In this document: positions 17,984-28,924 of the stretch, in pieces
How the letters are laid out: every line of letters begins with the position of its first letter
Position numbering within the stretch: position 1 is the first letter of the stretch
DNA from: Tetracentron sinense
Lineage: Eukaryota; Streptophyta; Magnoliopsida; Trochodendrales; Trochodendraceae
Direction: 5' to 3'
DNA length: 64,000 bases
NCBI GenBank assembly: GCA_015143295.1
Contig: CM026557.1
Coordinates: 34,791,965-34,855,964, forward strand
The notes under the pieces: generated by a model
Databases searched by the model: none
What the model saw: the letters and a program-made list of their open reading frames with translations, nothing else
Told to the model about the DNA's origin: nothing
Program-made: the position numbers and the translations under genes

Positions 17984-20900
17984 AGGATCGCTACCGGGGA
18001 ATGAGCCTTCGTCCTCGGCTAGCGTTAATTTAGAAGGTCATTTTATAAAAAAATCCAAAAATATTTTTTGTTTTCCTAGTCAGCTACCCAGGTATGGACC
18101 TTCGACCTCGAGTAGCATTAATTTAGGAGGTCACCTTTTTAAAAATCCAAAAAATATTTTCAGTTTTCTTGACCGTAGTTATTTTCAAGAAAGACCCAAA
18201 AAAATAACCTTTAAAGAATTTGGAAAAGAAGATAAACTCATGGAGCTTGAAAATGAAGATGACGAAGAAGATTTGGAACCTCCAAAAGAGATTCTAGATC
18301 TTCTGGAACGTCATGAAAAAGGTGTTCAACCTAATATAGAAGAGACTGAGTCAATAAACCTGGGTACTGAGGAAAAACCCCAATTCGTAAAAATCGGAAC
18401 TCAACTCACCACCCAGCAGCGGACTGACTTGATCGTGCTTTTGAAGGAATACAAGGACATCTTCGCCTAGTCATACGAGGACATGCCAGGACTTGATACA
18501 GATTTAGTTGTGCACCGGCTCCCGCTCATCCCTGAAGCCAAGCCAGTCAAGCAGAAGTTAAGAAGACTCTGACCTGAATGGACATTGAAAATCAAAGATG
18601 AAGTCATGAAGCAATTCCAAGCAGGTTTTTTGGTAGTCTCTTCATATCCAGAATGGTTAGCCAATGTAGTTCCAGTGCCAAAGAAGGATGGGAAAGTCCG
18701 TATGTGTGTCGACTATCGCAATCTAAACAAGGCCAGTCCCAAGGATGATTTCCCCCTCCCTCACATCGACATCCTCGTCGACAACACTGCGGGCCACAAG
18801 ACACTTTCCTTTATGGACGGATTTTCAGGTTACAATCAGATAAAAATGGCTGAAGAGGACAGAGAGAAGACCGCGTTCATAACTCCTTGGGGCACTTTTT
18901 GTTACAAGGTAATGCCATTTGGACTCAAGAACGCTGGAGCTACATACCAACGTGCCATGACCACCTTGTTTCATGACATGATCCACAAAGAAGCTGAAGT
19001 GTACGTTGACGACATGATCATCAAGTCACCAAAAGGAGAAGATCACCTTATTAATTTAAGGAAACTATTTGGGCGACTGAGGAAGTTTCAATTACGACTA
19101 AATCCTGTAAAATGTGTGTTCGGGGTGTTTTCGGGTAAGTTGCTTGGTTTCATTGTCAGCCAAAGAGGAATAGAGGTAGATCCAGCAAAAGCAAAGGCGA
19201 TAATTGATATGCCACCTCCAAAGTCAGAAAAGGAAGTGCGCGGCTTTCTGGGAAGACTCCAATACATCAGTAGGTTCATATCCCAACTGTCACCAATTTG
19301 TGAACCCATCTTCAAGCTTCTCAGAAAGAACCAACCTAAAGAATGGAATGAAGAATGTCAGCAAGCTTTTGATAAGATCAAGAATTATTTGCTTAATCCA
19401 CCAATGTTGGTACCTCCCACGCCCGGCCGACCTTTATTGATGTACCTGTCAATTTCCGAGAACTCCATGGGTTGTGTACTGGGGCAGCATGATGAAACCG
19501 GAAGAAAGGAAAGAGCTATCTACTATCTTAGCAAAAAGTTTACTGATTACGAGACAAGGTATTCGACACTTGAAAAGACTTGCTGTGCATTGGTCTGGGC
19601 CTCACAACGCCTAAGACATTACTTGTTGAGCCACTCAACTATGTTGATAACTCGAATGGATCCTTTCAAATATCTTTTTGAGAAGCCGGCCCTTACAGGA
19701 CGGACTGCACGATGGCAAATGCTTCTCTCCGAGTTCGACATCACTTATATGACCCAGAAGGCGATCAAAGGACAGGCCATTGCAGATCATTTGGCAGACC
19801 ATCCACTACCAGACTATGAACCAATGAAAACCAATTTTCCCGATGAAGCTATACTGTTCATGGCTGGCGAAGTAGAAGAAGAGTCAAAGACCAACTGGAA
19901 AATGTACTTCGACGGAGCGGCAAACAAGTACGGATATAGAGCGGGCGCAGTCTTAGTGTCTCCTGAGGGTAAGCAAATTCCCGTTGCGGTGAAGATGAGG
20001 TTCGAGTGCACAAACAACGTCGCTGAATACGAAGCCTGCATTATCGGTCTACAAGCAGCTGTGGACCTGAACATTAAAGCAGTGGAGGTCTTTGGAGATT
20101 CTACTCTCATTATTTTCCAGGCTACAGGAGATTGGCAAACAAGGGATTCCAAGCTAATTCCCTATCATGAGTATTTGGACAACATCAGCGACAAATTCGA
20201 GCACATCACGTTCACACACCTGCCAAGAACGGAGAACAGATTTGCAGATGCCCTAGCCACCTTGGCCTCGATTATTGACATTCCTGAAGGGGTCGACATT
20301 CGGCCAATTGAGATCGAGATTAGGGATGAACCAGCCCATTGCATGCCGATTGAAGAAGTTGGAGAAGATGAGCCCAACGAAAGGCCTTGGTACCACGACA
20401 TAAAGCAGTATTTAGGAGATAGAACATTCTCACCCGAAGCCAATGCCAATGATCGACGAACTCTTCAAAAATTGGCCGGACAGTTCTTTCTGAGTACAGG
20501 GAATCTCTACAAGAAAACATTCAATCACATACTCCTTCGATGTGTGGAAGCTAAAGAAGCGGAAAAGATTGTTGAAGATGTCCATGAAGGGATATGCGGC
20601 CCACACATGAATGGTCATATGCTAACCAAGAAGATCTTAAGGTTGGGTTATTACTGGATAACCATGGAACGCGACTGTAATGAGCATGTGAAGAAATGTC
20701 ACCTTTGCTAGATTTATGCCAACAAGATACAGGCTCCGGCCTCAGAGCTCCATAATATGACAACCCCTTGGCCTTTCTCCATGTGGGGCCTAGATGTTAT
20801 TGGGCCAATAAATCCGAAGGCGTCAAATGGGAACAGATTCATACTAGTTGCAATTGATTATTTCACAAAGTGGGTAGAAGCAGCTTCTTATGCGAGCGTA

Positions 20901-21635
20901 ACAAAGGGCCAAGTAGTCAAGTTCATGAAGAGGGACATTATCTGCAGATACGGAGTTCCAAACCAGATCATCACTGACAATGCCAAAAATTTCAAGAACA
21001 GGCAGATGACGGCGCTATGCGAACAATTCAAGATAACTCATCATAACTCCACTCCGTACCGTCCTCAGATGAATGGTGCAGTCGAAGCAGCCAACAAGAA
21101 CCTAAAGCGGATTATTGAGAAGATGGCAATCACTTATAAAGATTGGCACGAAATGCTACCATTTGCACTTCATGCATATAGAACCTCAATCCGGACCTCG
21201 GTAGGGGCAACTCCTTTTTCACTGGTTTACGGTATGGAGGCTGTCTTACCAATTGAAGTTGAAATCCCGTCACTCAGAGTACTCATGGAAGCTGAGCTTG
21301 AAGAAACAGAATGGGTACAGGCCCGGCTCGACCAACTCAACTTGATTGAAGAAAAAAGACTGAATGCTATATGTCATGGCCAATGCTATCAGAGGAGAAT
21401 GGCCAGAGCCTACTCCAAGAGAGTCCGACCACGGGAATTCAAAGAAGGTGATCTAGTACTCAAAAAAATGTTGCCACATCAGACTGATGCACGAGGAAAA
21501 TTCAAGCCTAATTATAATGGTCCGTACGTGGTCAGAAAAGCATTATCTGGAGGAGCCCTCATATTGGCAAAGATGGATGGAGATGATCTCCCTGAGCCGG
21601 TCAACTCAGATTCAGTTAAAAGGTATTATGCATAA
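17946..21635 (+). pseudogene. Tat-A pol: reverse transcriptase, RNase H, second RNase H, integrase; three stops
   Basis: Frame 0, +1 relative to gag-pro. Domains: linker with two similar blocks (SSSASVNLEGHF and SSSINLGGHLF), reverse transcriptase (VPKKDGKVRMCVDYRNLN; active site YVDDMIIK near 18999-19022), gypsy RNase H (about 19420-19640) and an archaeal-type RNase H (MYFDGAANKYGYRAGAV, about 19900-20270). Integrase follows with HHCC finger (HMNGHMLTKK...CNEHVKKCHLC) and D, D, E catalytic residues (GLDVIGP, ITDNAKNF, MNGAVEAANK). Three in-frame stops occur at 18468-18470, 18570-18572 and 20709-20711. Each is one transition away from the residue expected (W, R, Q). Otherwise the frame is uninterrupted, so the element was functional recently. 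Expression after gag would need +1 frameshifting or splicing. Confidence 0.92.
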
Positions 21636-21919
21636 CTCAACCCCATAGGAACATGACTAAAATTAAAATGAAGAGAGGCCTTCTTTGCTGTAACCCCCAC
21701 AATTTTCCTAGTTATCCTTTTTGCTTAGCCCTTTGAGCCTGAAAATTTCATTCACCAAACAATGACATTGGTTGCACCCCACACTGGGGCATTTCTGGGA
21801 AAAAAGAGGAATTAAATCAAGGCAAAGTGTCCAACTTATACTGGGGCAAATTTTGCGATTCAAGAAATTCATGTCACTCCAGTACTTTTATACTGGGGCA
21901 GTTTTTTTCGTCACCCCTG

Positions 21920-21951
<32 letters not shown>

Positions 21952-22414
21952 GGGGAAGAAAAGAGAATTAGATAGCCCAAGAAGAAAAGGAAAAGAGCAA
22001 AGACTAACAAGGATCCTCAAAGCAAGCAATGTCATACCTGATTCTATCATGTGCAAAGAGTTTTTGAGCCATATCCCTTTTGTTTCAAGAACCTCAACCC
22101 TGGCCTATGTTTCGTCCTACTACTAAGTCCTCTCTGATTAATAATAACCATAAGTACTGAGGTTTGAATTACGCATAATCCTTTCCTTCCGTCGAGGATG
22201 AACGAGATAGCTTGAAAGAAACCGTAAAAGAAAGCATGATATGAAAGGGCATAATGAAAACCCAAAAGGGCGTTGTGAGTAAAAACATCATATCATGGCA
22301 AGAATCAATTGCCACGGGCTTGGTGAAAACCCCTCGGGGCGCCAATGCCCAAAAATTACGTGGGCCAGACTTGGTGAAAACCGTAACAGGCACTAAGGGC
22401 AAAAGAGGCATTAG

Positions 22415-22447
<33 letters not shown>

Positions 22448-22967
22448 GAGGTGTCTATTTTGTCACAGTCAAGAGTCAACTCAAGCACAAGAATTTTTCA
22501 AGCCCGACATGACCACGGTGGTTTTTACTTACGGTACTTGGGATAATTCGAGACACTCACGGTAGACTTGCACAAGGTAATTCTATATCAGTTTGAACAC
22601 CATCGAAGTTGGTTTTAACATATATATCTTTTAATCCAAATTCTTTAAGGTTTAAAAAAAAAAAAAAAAAAAAAATCTGTATGCTTGCATGGTCCTCGAA
22701 CTACGCTGGTCTGATTCCCATATTAAGGGATACGTAGGCAACCTTCATAGGTGCGACCCCATTAATGGAAAGATTTTGGTGTGTTTCTTTCTTTTCCTTT
22801 CTTTATTGCATGAAAAAGTAGTATTTTTGGTCGATGACGAGAATTCTGGAAAAAGACAAGAAAACAATTCATTTATTGAATAAAACAGAGTTCTGAGACC
22901 CATAAATATGGAAACAATATTTTCTATAGAAAGTATTATCAATGCTCTAAAGGCAGGTACTGAAGAC
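21636..22967 (+). other. Tat-A region between integrase and antisense genes
   Basis: No supportable gene. Three long A runs (about 21919-21950, 22414-22444, 22652-22673) and repeated phrases such as ACTGGGGCA(A/G)TTTT (21841, 21893) and TTGGTGAAAACC (22320, 22371) occur. ORFs across the A runs are lysine artefacts. It may act as the shared 3' end of pol (plus) and the DUF7745-like gene (minus). Confidence 0.6.
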
Positions 22968-24639
22968 TCAATCTGAATCTGAAGAAGCACCACCTTGGTC
23001 TTTCAACTTATGACGAAGGCGAGCCAGCTCAGCATTCAATTTCAAGATTACCTCCTGGCTACTTGACTTCTTCCCACCAATGGGATTCTGGAAATACTGA
23101 AACTCCTCATTCACTGCTTCCAGAACATTGACCTGAGCCCTTAAGTCCCGTATACAATCCTGATATGCGGCAGCCTCAACCCCCATTTTGGCAACCTCAG
23201 CCTTCAAGCCGACATTTTCAGCAAGAAGGGAAGTTATCCTTTCTTCTAACTCTTTATAATTTGGTTGATCTTCAGTAGGCACAGTACTCATTGGTTCCTT
23301 TCTTTTCTCGCCTACACAGGGGTGTGGAGGAGGAACATAGGGGATACAACAATCGGTGAGCCATCTGACATATTCTCCGGTGACAAGAGATTCTTGGTCA
23401 TCACCAAAAGTAGACTTCACCCTCGATCTCCAGCCAACCAGAAGACGGGAGAGGAGCTTTTCAGATGAAGGCCCAAAATCAACCACATCAGTTATAGCCT
23501 CGATAACAGGAATGCCTTGAGTACGTCCGAATTGGCGCACCACCCGGTTTGGAAAGTACTGGCTAGAACCTCGAAGACCAATTAAAATGAGATGATTTCT
23601 TCCAGACGTACCTGAAAGGACCTCTACAACATGGAGCCAAGAACACTTCCACACCAGCACATCTGGAGCCAGCGTGATAAGTTGATCATACCATGACTCT
23701 GGACTGTCCAGAAAAGGAGGAATGTTACTGAAAGAGCAATGAGATTTGATCAAATCCTGTCTCATAAAAGCCGGAGTAGCAAGAGGATTACAGAACTTGA
23801 GATGCTCTAATATCCATATCTGTAACAATGAAATACATCCTCTGAAGAAGCCGCCTCTCTTTTGAACACACCGATCCAAAGCCCTAAAAGTCTCAGCCAA
23901 CAACATGGGGACGAATGAATGACCTGTCATTATCTGCTCAACCACCTCCAATACCTGCATATCGATGTAGTTGAAACTCAACGGAAATAATACATGCCCA
24001 ACAACTGCAAGAGCAAGGGCCCGGAAACGGTACTGGGGCCAAGAACCAGGAGCGCCTACAAAGGAAGGAGTGCTAATCCAACTGGGATCTTGGTGAGAAG
24101 TAGTCTATCAGAAATTTTAAAGAGCAACGGAAATAATTTTCCTCACCATCCAACTTCTCAAGAAATCCTCGCTTCACTCCTAGGAAGGAAGATGCTTTAG
24201 TTTTCCAACTAGCCCGATGAGTTGGAAGAACAATTCTGCCTTGGTCAAAAGGTACTGATAACAATCTTCCATATTCCTCCAAAGTCGGGCTGAGTTCAAA
24301 AGCCCCGAGCCTAAATACGTGGAATTCCAGATTCCAACAGCCCAAAAGAGCCTCAACAAGATGGCCGTTAATTTTCACATCAAAAAGGGAGGCCACATTA
24401 CCAAACTTCAATTTATGGAAGGCTTCTTGCTTCGTCGAATCTAAGGAATTCATCCACCGTTTCAGCCTTTTATCATAATATTGATGATTCTCCAAGTTGG
24501 GCAAAGTATGAAAAACGGAGGCTGAATCGTCAATGCCGCAAACGGAATATTCCATCATGTCCGGATGAGTCGAAAAGTCTTGGATCGAAGTGCCGAAGCT
24601 CTCGGACGAACAGTGTTGAAGCAGAGAATTTTCAGACAA
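22968..24639 (-). pseudogene. Antisense DUF7745-like gene of Tat-A, one frameshift
   Basis: Two minus-strand frames join end to end: 24639-24073 and 23981 (open from about 24110) to 22968. The first holds FGNVASLFDVKINGHLVEALLG, FRLGAFELSPTLEEYGRLL; the second GHVLFPLSFNYIDMQVLEVV, MLLAETFRALDRC, GFFRGCISLLQIWILEHL. This order resembles the plant DUF7745/plant-mobile-domain-like family found in retroelement-linked genes. The tail is a coiled coil (LEERITSLLAENVGLKAEVAK) ending acidic (SSDSD). The first likely ATG is near 24559-24562, since 24639 is a TTG. No GT-AG pair explains the frame change at 24073-24110, so I read it as a 1-base frameshift. Function unknown; the orientation opposes pol. 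Confidence 0.7.
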
Positions 24640-25088
24640 AGGAAAGTGCAGTGCAAAAAACAGTCTGTTCGCAGGTTTTTTAAAGAAAAAATTCTCAGAA
24701 TCGCGCCCTTAAAAAGGGCGCGGGACACAAAGTAAGACCAAAATGGGCACCGCGCCCTTCAAAAGGGCGCGGGTGACAGGGCATCCGAAAATAGCACCTG
24801 CTATTTTGTTTCAACGCGCAATTGCGCAAGTTGCTCCGCGATTTGTTGTACCTGTTTCAGGGAAGTATTTTCCATACAATTCATACATACATTCCTCCAA
24901 GGCCGCTGGCCATTCCCATCCTCCCAAAATTTTCAAAAAAAAAAAAAAAAAGTTTCTAATTATTAAAAATTTATGTTTACATTGCAGGAAGCTTTACAAA
25001 ATGGATCAAAATTTATGTTTACATTGCAGGAAAATCCCTAATCTACTCTCGAGACCTCAAACTCCGAGTTTGGCGTGCCAAGTGTCCA
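24640..25088 (-). promoter_or_regulatory. Upstream region of the antisense DUF7745-like gene with GC hairpins
   Basis: Hairpins GCGCCCTTAAAAAGGGCGC (24703-24721) and GCGCCCTTCAAAAGGGCGC (24752-24770) match the ones in the Tat-A LTR U3. Further on, AAATTTATGTTTACATTGCA occurs twice (about 24966 and 25009), next to a 17-base A run. This interval lies between the 3' end of the PMD gene and the 5' end of the DUF7745-like gene on the minus strand. A promoter role is inferred. Confidence 0.5.
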
Positions 25089-27311
25089 CTAATCCTCGTC
25101 ATCATCCTGCCAAAAGAGAAGGAAAAGAACAGGGAATAAATATGCTAGTAGTACACTTTATCAATAACAATTAATGAGCATATTTATTAATTGAAATACT
25201 TTACATGTGCAGAGTCAGCATCAAAATCGAAGCTAAGGTCAGGACGGGGCCGACACTGCAAAACCCAAAGAAGGAAAAATCAAGCAATGTTGGTGCAGGA
25301 AAACTAAGTCAAAGAGAAAAGAAGTTTTACCTGATGGGGAGGGATCTCCGCCAGAGTGACTGAAGGATCCTCAAAGGTCGCACACCGACCTCTCAGACGT
25401 GCCTGGGGAAAAGGAAAAAATCAGATCAAAGGAATTGCTGGCACCATTACAAAAGAAGGATGAAAACTTACGTTCTCTTCAGTCAATGCCCGGTTATCCT
25501 CCTCCAGGATAGCGAGTAGAGGTCTCTGTAAAGAAAGAGCAAAAGTTAGAAAAGAAAAAGTTCAAGACATCAAGTAAAGAGAAGCACATAGGAAAGAAAG
25601 CTTACCATCTGGAAATACTTCTCCACCAGTTTGCCTCCAACCTCGGTGGCCCCAGGACGAGTAGAAAATGGGTGCATGATGGGACCGATAGACACGCCTC
25701 GGAACCAGGAAAGATAGAAAGAATGCGTCACAACCTCCCCAGCCAGATGGTGGATAGGGACACCAGCCGTGCGCATCTCCCCCATGAAAGCATCATGGTC
25801 CAATATGGGCGTCATCTCCGGAGGGGGGAGCGGAATCCGAAATTCTCCATCACACTGATGAAGGACTCGCTCTCCCAAGAAATACTCGCAAGTCCCTAGA
25901 TACGAGAAGGCCACACGGCGGCCCAGGAAGCGTCTCACCCCTCTGCAAAGGAGCCGGATCATATCCTCAAGATCGACAAAGGGTCGAAGAGTCACCTGCA
26001 TTTGAAGCGATAAGTAGGATGAGCAAAAAGGGGGAAGAGGACAGCAGTTATCGACAAAATCAAGTATCATCTTACCCTCCTCATAGTCAGACGATCCAAC
26101 TCCTCTCTAGCCTTATCCAAGAGATGACTATCAACCTTGGAGCAAGGCGCGCTCCATCGAGAGGACCTCGGGAATGAAGTAATGTCAGGAATCCTCAATG
26201 TCGGGCGGAAAGGATCGAGATACTCATGAGCCCACATCTGAAGCAAGCAATGAGTTAATAAGAAGCCGTGAGACAAAGACAAAGAGGGTGAACAGTAAGA
26301 AAGGGAGATACCTCGAGGAAGGGATAGAAGAAACGGGCCGATCGACCTCCCCCACGAGAGACTCGGCTGAGTCCTGCTAAGATGCTAGCGTAGATAGCTC
26401 CTCCCCAATCAAAAGTATCAAAACGGTCGATCGGATCCATCAGCGATAGGAAGCTAGCATCCACGCACGATCGATCGGTCATGAAGAAGCAGGAACCCAA
26501 GATAAACAAGAGGAAGACGCGGAGTATACTGGTGAAAGCAGGGGAATCAAGATCGATAACCGCAAGAGCTACTTCCCCCAGAATACTGCCCAACCAGGAG
26601 AGCTTCACCTTGCCCGCTTCCCATCCGCTATCCGATGCTACAGTCGCTGGTGAAACTCCCATCAAGGCAACAGCCTGATCCATGGAAATATCGGGAAGAG
26701 GTGGAATCACCTCACCAACCATCTGGATCCCCGTCAGCATCACAAAGTCAAGGGGAGTGATCGCCAACTCGCAGCAGGGAAAATGAAAGGTGTTAGTGTC
26801 CCCAAACCATCTCTCGCAAAGGGCAGCAATCAATCTCCGGTCACTCTGGATCCGGGGGATGGTCAAGAATGAACCAAGCGGGGTCCTCCCTAGAGCATCT
26901 CTCAAGGCAGGTGAAGCAACCTGATAGAATGTCAAGACATTCTTCCACGTACATCGCCAACCTGAGATGGGTGTCCTCTGCAAAATCAAGGGTAAAAGTT
27001 TAATCATGTGCAACAGGCAAAGGTAAGCGATTAACTCTAGCAAAAGTCTGCATTTTTCTTACCTCCTGATTTCGGCAAAGTGCCGAGATATGCTCTCCTA
27101 GACCCTTCAGAAGGGGTGTGTCAGGAACACCTAACACCTCAGGCACAGGATCCAAGCCTGATCGCCTCCTACCTCTCGAAGAGGAAGCCCCTGCGCCGCT
27201 AGAACTCGCACTCGCCCGAGAGCTCTCAATCGGATGCTCCTCCACATCCGTGGGAGGAACATAATCCTCATCCTGCTCGGGGCGAGCCGAGGAAGACCCC
27301 CCAGACCTCAT
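25089..27311 (-). CDS. Antisense plant mobile domain (PMD) gene of Tat-A, eight coding exons
   Basis: Minus-strand exons: 27311-27063, 26977-26312, 26237-26076, 25995-25606, 25525-25472, 25402-25331, 25255-25205, 25106-25089. All seven introns are GT-AG, 50-102 bases or so, and in phase 0; the joined length is 1662 nt (553 codons plus stop) with no stop or frameshift. The protein starts with a Ser/Arg-rich region with RGRRR (about 46-50). It then has the PMD core: LIAALCERWFGDTNTFHFPCCELAITPLDFVMLTGI-type order, that is 'ERW...TFHFPxxExxITPLDFVMLTG' (about 125-160), CSKVDSH, and RRFLGRRVAFSYLGTCEYFLG. The tail is acidic (FDFDAD, DDDED). PMD proteins such as MAIN/MAIL1 act in the nucleus on silencing and genome stability. 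The product here could be a retroelement-borne relative; its role is unknown. It is intact by inspection. Confidence 0.85.
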
Positions 27312-27330
27312 TCTCTTCGGCCTGACATGT

Positions 27331-28037
27331 CTGCATTAAAAGGATAATATTTGTTATTTTGTGGAAAATCGAAATTTGATATCCCTAACGTGCACTTCCA
27401 ATTAAGAATATGGTGAAACAGGAACTCAGAGCAAGTAATAAAAACAACAGGGATAATGCAACAGTACCCTGGTTGTTTTCAGAGTAAAATTAAAGTTCAG
27501 GGCTTAAATTCAAAAAAGGGAAGAAGTGTTGAGGTTTTACAGGGTGTTATTATCCGACTTCCATCAGATCACTCGGTTTTACATCAACTGTGACAACTAC
27601 TTATGGGGCTACACACTGTTATGGGATGAATTCGAGCTCGAATCAATTTTAGACATCAATCACAGTCCATGGCATCAAGAAGATGGGTGGTGATACTGCT
27701 ATAGATCCATTTTTGGAGATATTTTAAAGGTTTTTTAAAGATTGCAGGAAAGGATAGGATTGTAAGCTCCTTGGTTTTTTTTTTTTTTATCATCAACAGC
27801 CGAAATGTTCACACTGTCGATCTCAAAGAAGCTTAAATCCTATTGGCTTTGATCTACAACAGTGGTAATGATTTCCATTTACATATTAAACACTGTCGTA
27901 GAAGTATACATGCATGGTTCAAGGAAAAGGAGAAAACACGTAGAGCAAGATAGCAAATGGAAAGAGGATTCACGCATAAGGAAGAAGAAGAAATGGAAAT
28001 TTTTTTTCGAAATCTAGAGGGATTCCATGGGGCTTAC
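27331..28037 (-). other. Predicted 5' UTR intron of the antisense PMD gene
   Basis: On the minus strand a good donor (CTTAAG/GTAAGCCCC, exon end 28038) and acceptor (TTTTAATGCAG/ACATG, exon resumes 27330) bracket 707 bases containing a T run but no coding potential. The retained leader has a six-codon upstream ORF (27328-27308) whose TGA overlaps the main ATG (27311). Inferred from splice signals only. Confidence 0.5.
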
Positions 28038-28924
28038 CTTAAGTCAAGCAACCTGTGATGGAAAATCGCCCAAGAGCTGGAATCGTGAGAATGAATAGCG
28101 AGATTGGGGGTTCTCTTGATGCCCTAGAACCCCCAAACAGCCCTGAAATGCCGAAATGGAAGAGTCGCCGGAAAAAGGAGGGTCGCCGGAGAAGACGGCC
28201 GGAAATAGGGTAAGATCGCCGGATTTTTTTTTTTGGTCGGAGGAAGGCTATGTCATCAAAGTGGGGAGCAAATCTTCAGGAGGGACCACAGAGTAAACAA
28301 GGAAGAAAAGAAAAGAAAAGAAAAGAAAGAGAAAGAGGAAAGTAGGGCCAGGCGCGTGAGGAGTGACATGCACTCCTCGCCTTCCAGGAAGGCGCGGTGA
28401 AGGAAAATCAGCAAAAAAAAAAAAAAGATCCCTTTTGCAGCACGACCTTGAGCAAGACCCACTTCTCCTTTGCCTACAGCCAATCAATGACTGTCAAGCT
28501 AGGGGGTCCTGCTACAAAGTAAACTTAAGCATACCAAGTAACGGGGTGGTTTATTCCATAACCACAGTCGTTAGAATTCCCTATTTTGTCCAATAACGTA
28601 CTTTATACACCTTGAAGTTATTTAAAGATTTAAAAGAAAATTTTGAAAAATTATTTGAAACTCTCTTTTCACACCACCTTATTTTGTGTAGGACTCGGAT
28701 CGAGCCTGTGAGGGGGATCGAGGTTCCATGAGAAGGCCCACGTGCCGGACCCATCTCCGTTTATTTTCCACCCATTTTCATCGAGATTTCAAATTATTTT
28801 GATAAAACGATTTTTTATATTTAAAATAACTTCAAGGAGTATGAGTAATCTTCACATGCAAAATAGGCTTATGTCTATTTTTCTTTGCCGTTCTTTGCAG
28901 GCAAATCCGGCAAAGAGGGGCAGC
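28038..28924 (-). promoter_or_regulatory. Upstream region of the antisense PMD gene, and Tat-A 3' end
   Basis: Contains CCGGCGA/TCGCCGG-type repeats (28160-28220), pyrimidine-rich stretches (28290-28340 in reverse), and a GC inverted repeat, CTCGCCTTCCAGGAAGGCGCGG (about 28376-28397), related to the LTR hairpins. The last part (28600-28924) runs into the polypurine tract. ORFs here are low-complexity shadows. Where the promoter lies is not certain. Confidence 0.45.
28908..28924 (+). other. Tat-A polypurine tract
   Basis: GGCAAAGAGGGGCAGC sits directly before the 3' LTR start TGTAGACACC. Confidence 0.75.

Noticed and set aside
21772..22565. Lys-rich ORFs
   Set aside because: Created by long A runs in the Tat-A 3' region; the frame is not otherwise protein-like.
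26460..26480. GATCGATCGGTC inside PMD exon 2
   Set aside because: Coding sequence for DRSC in an intact exon with no other motif near it; probably chance.
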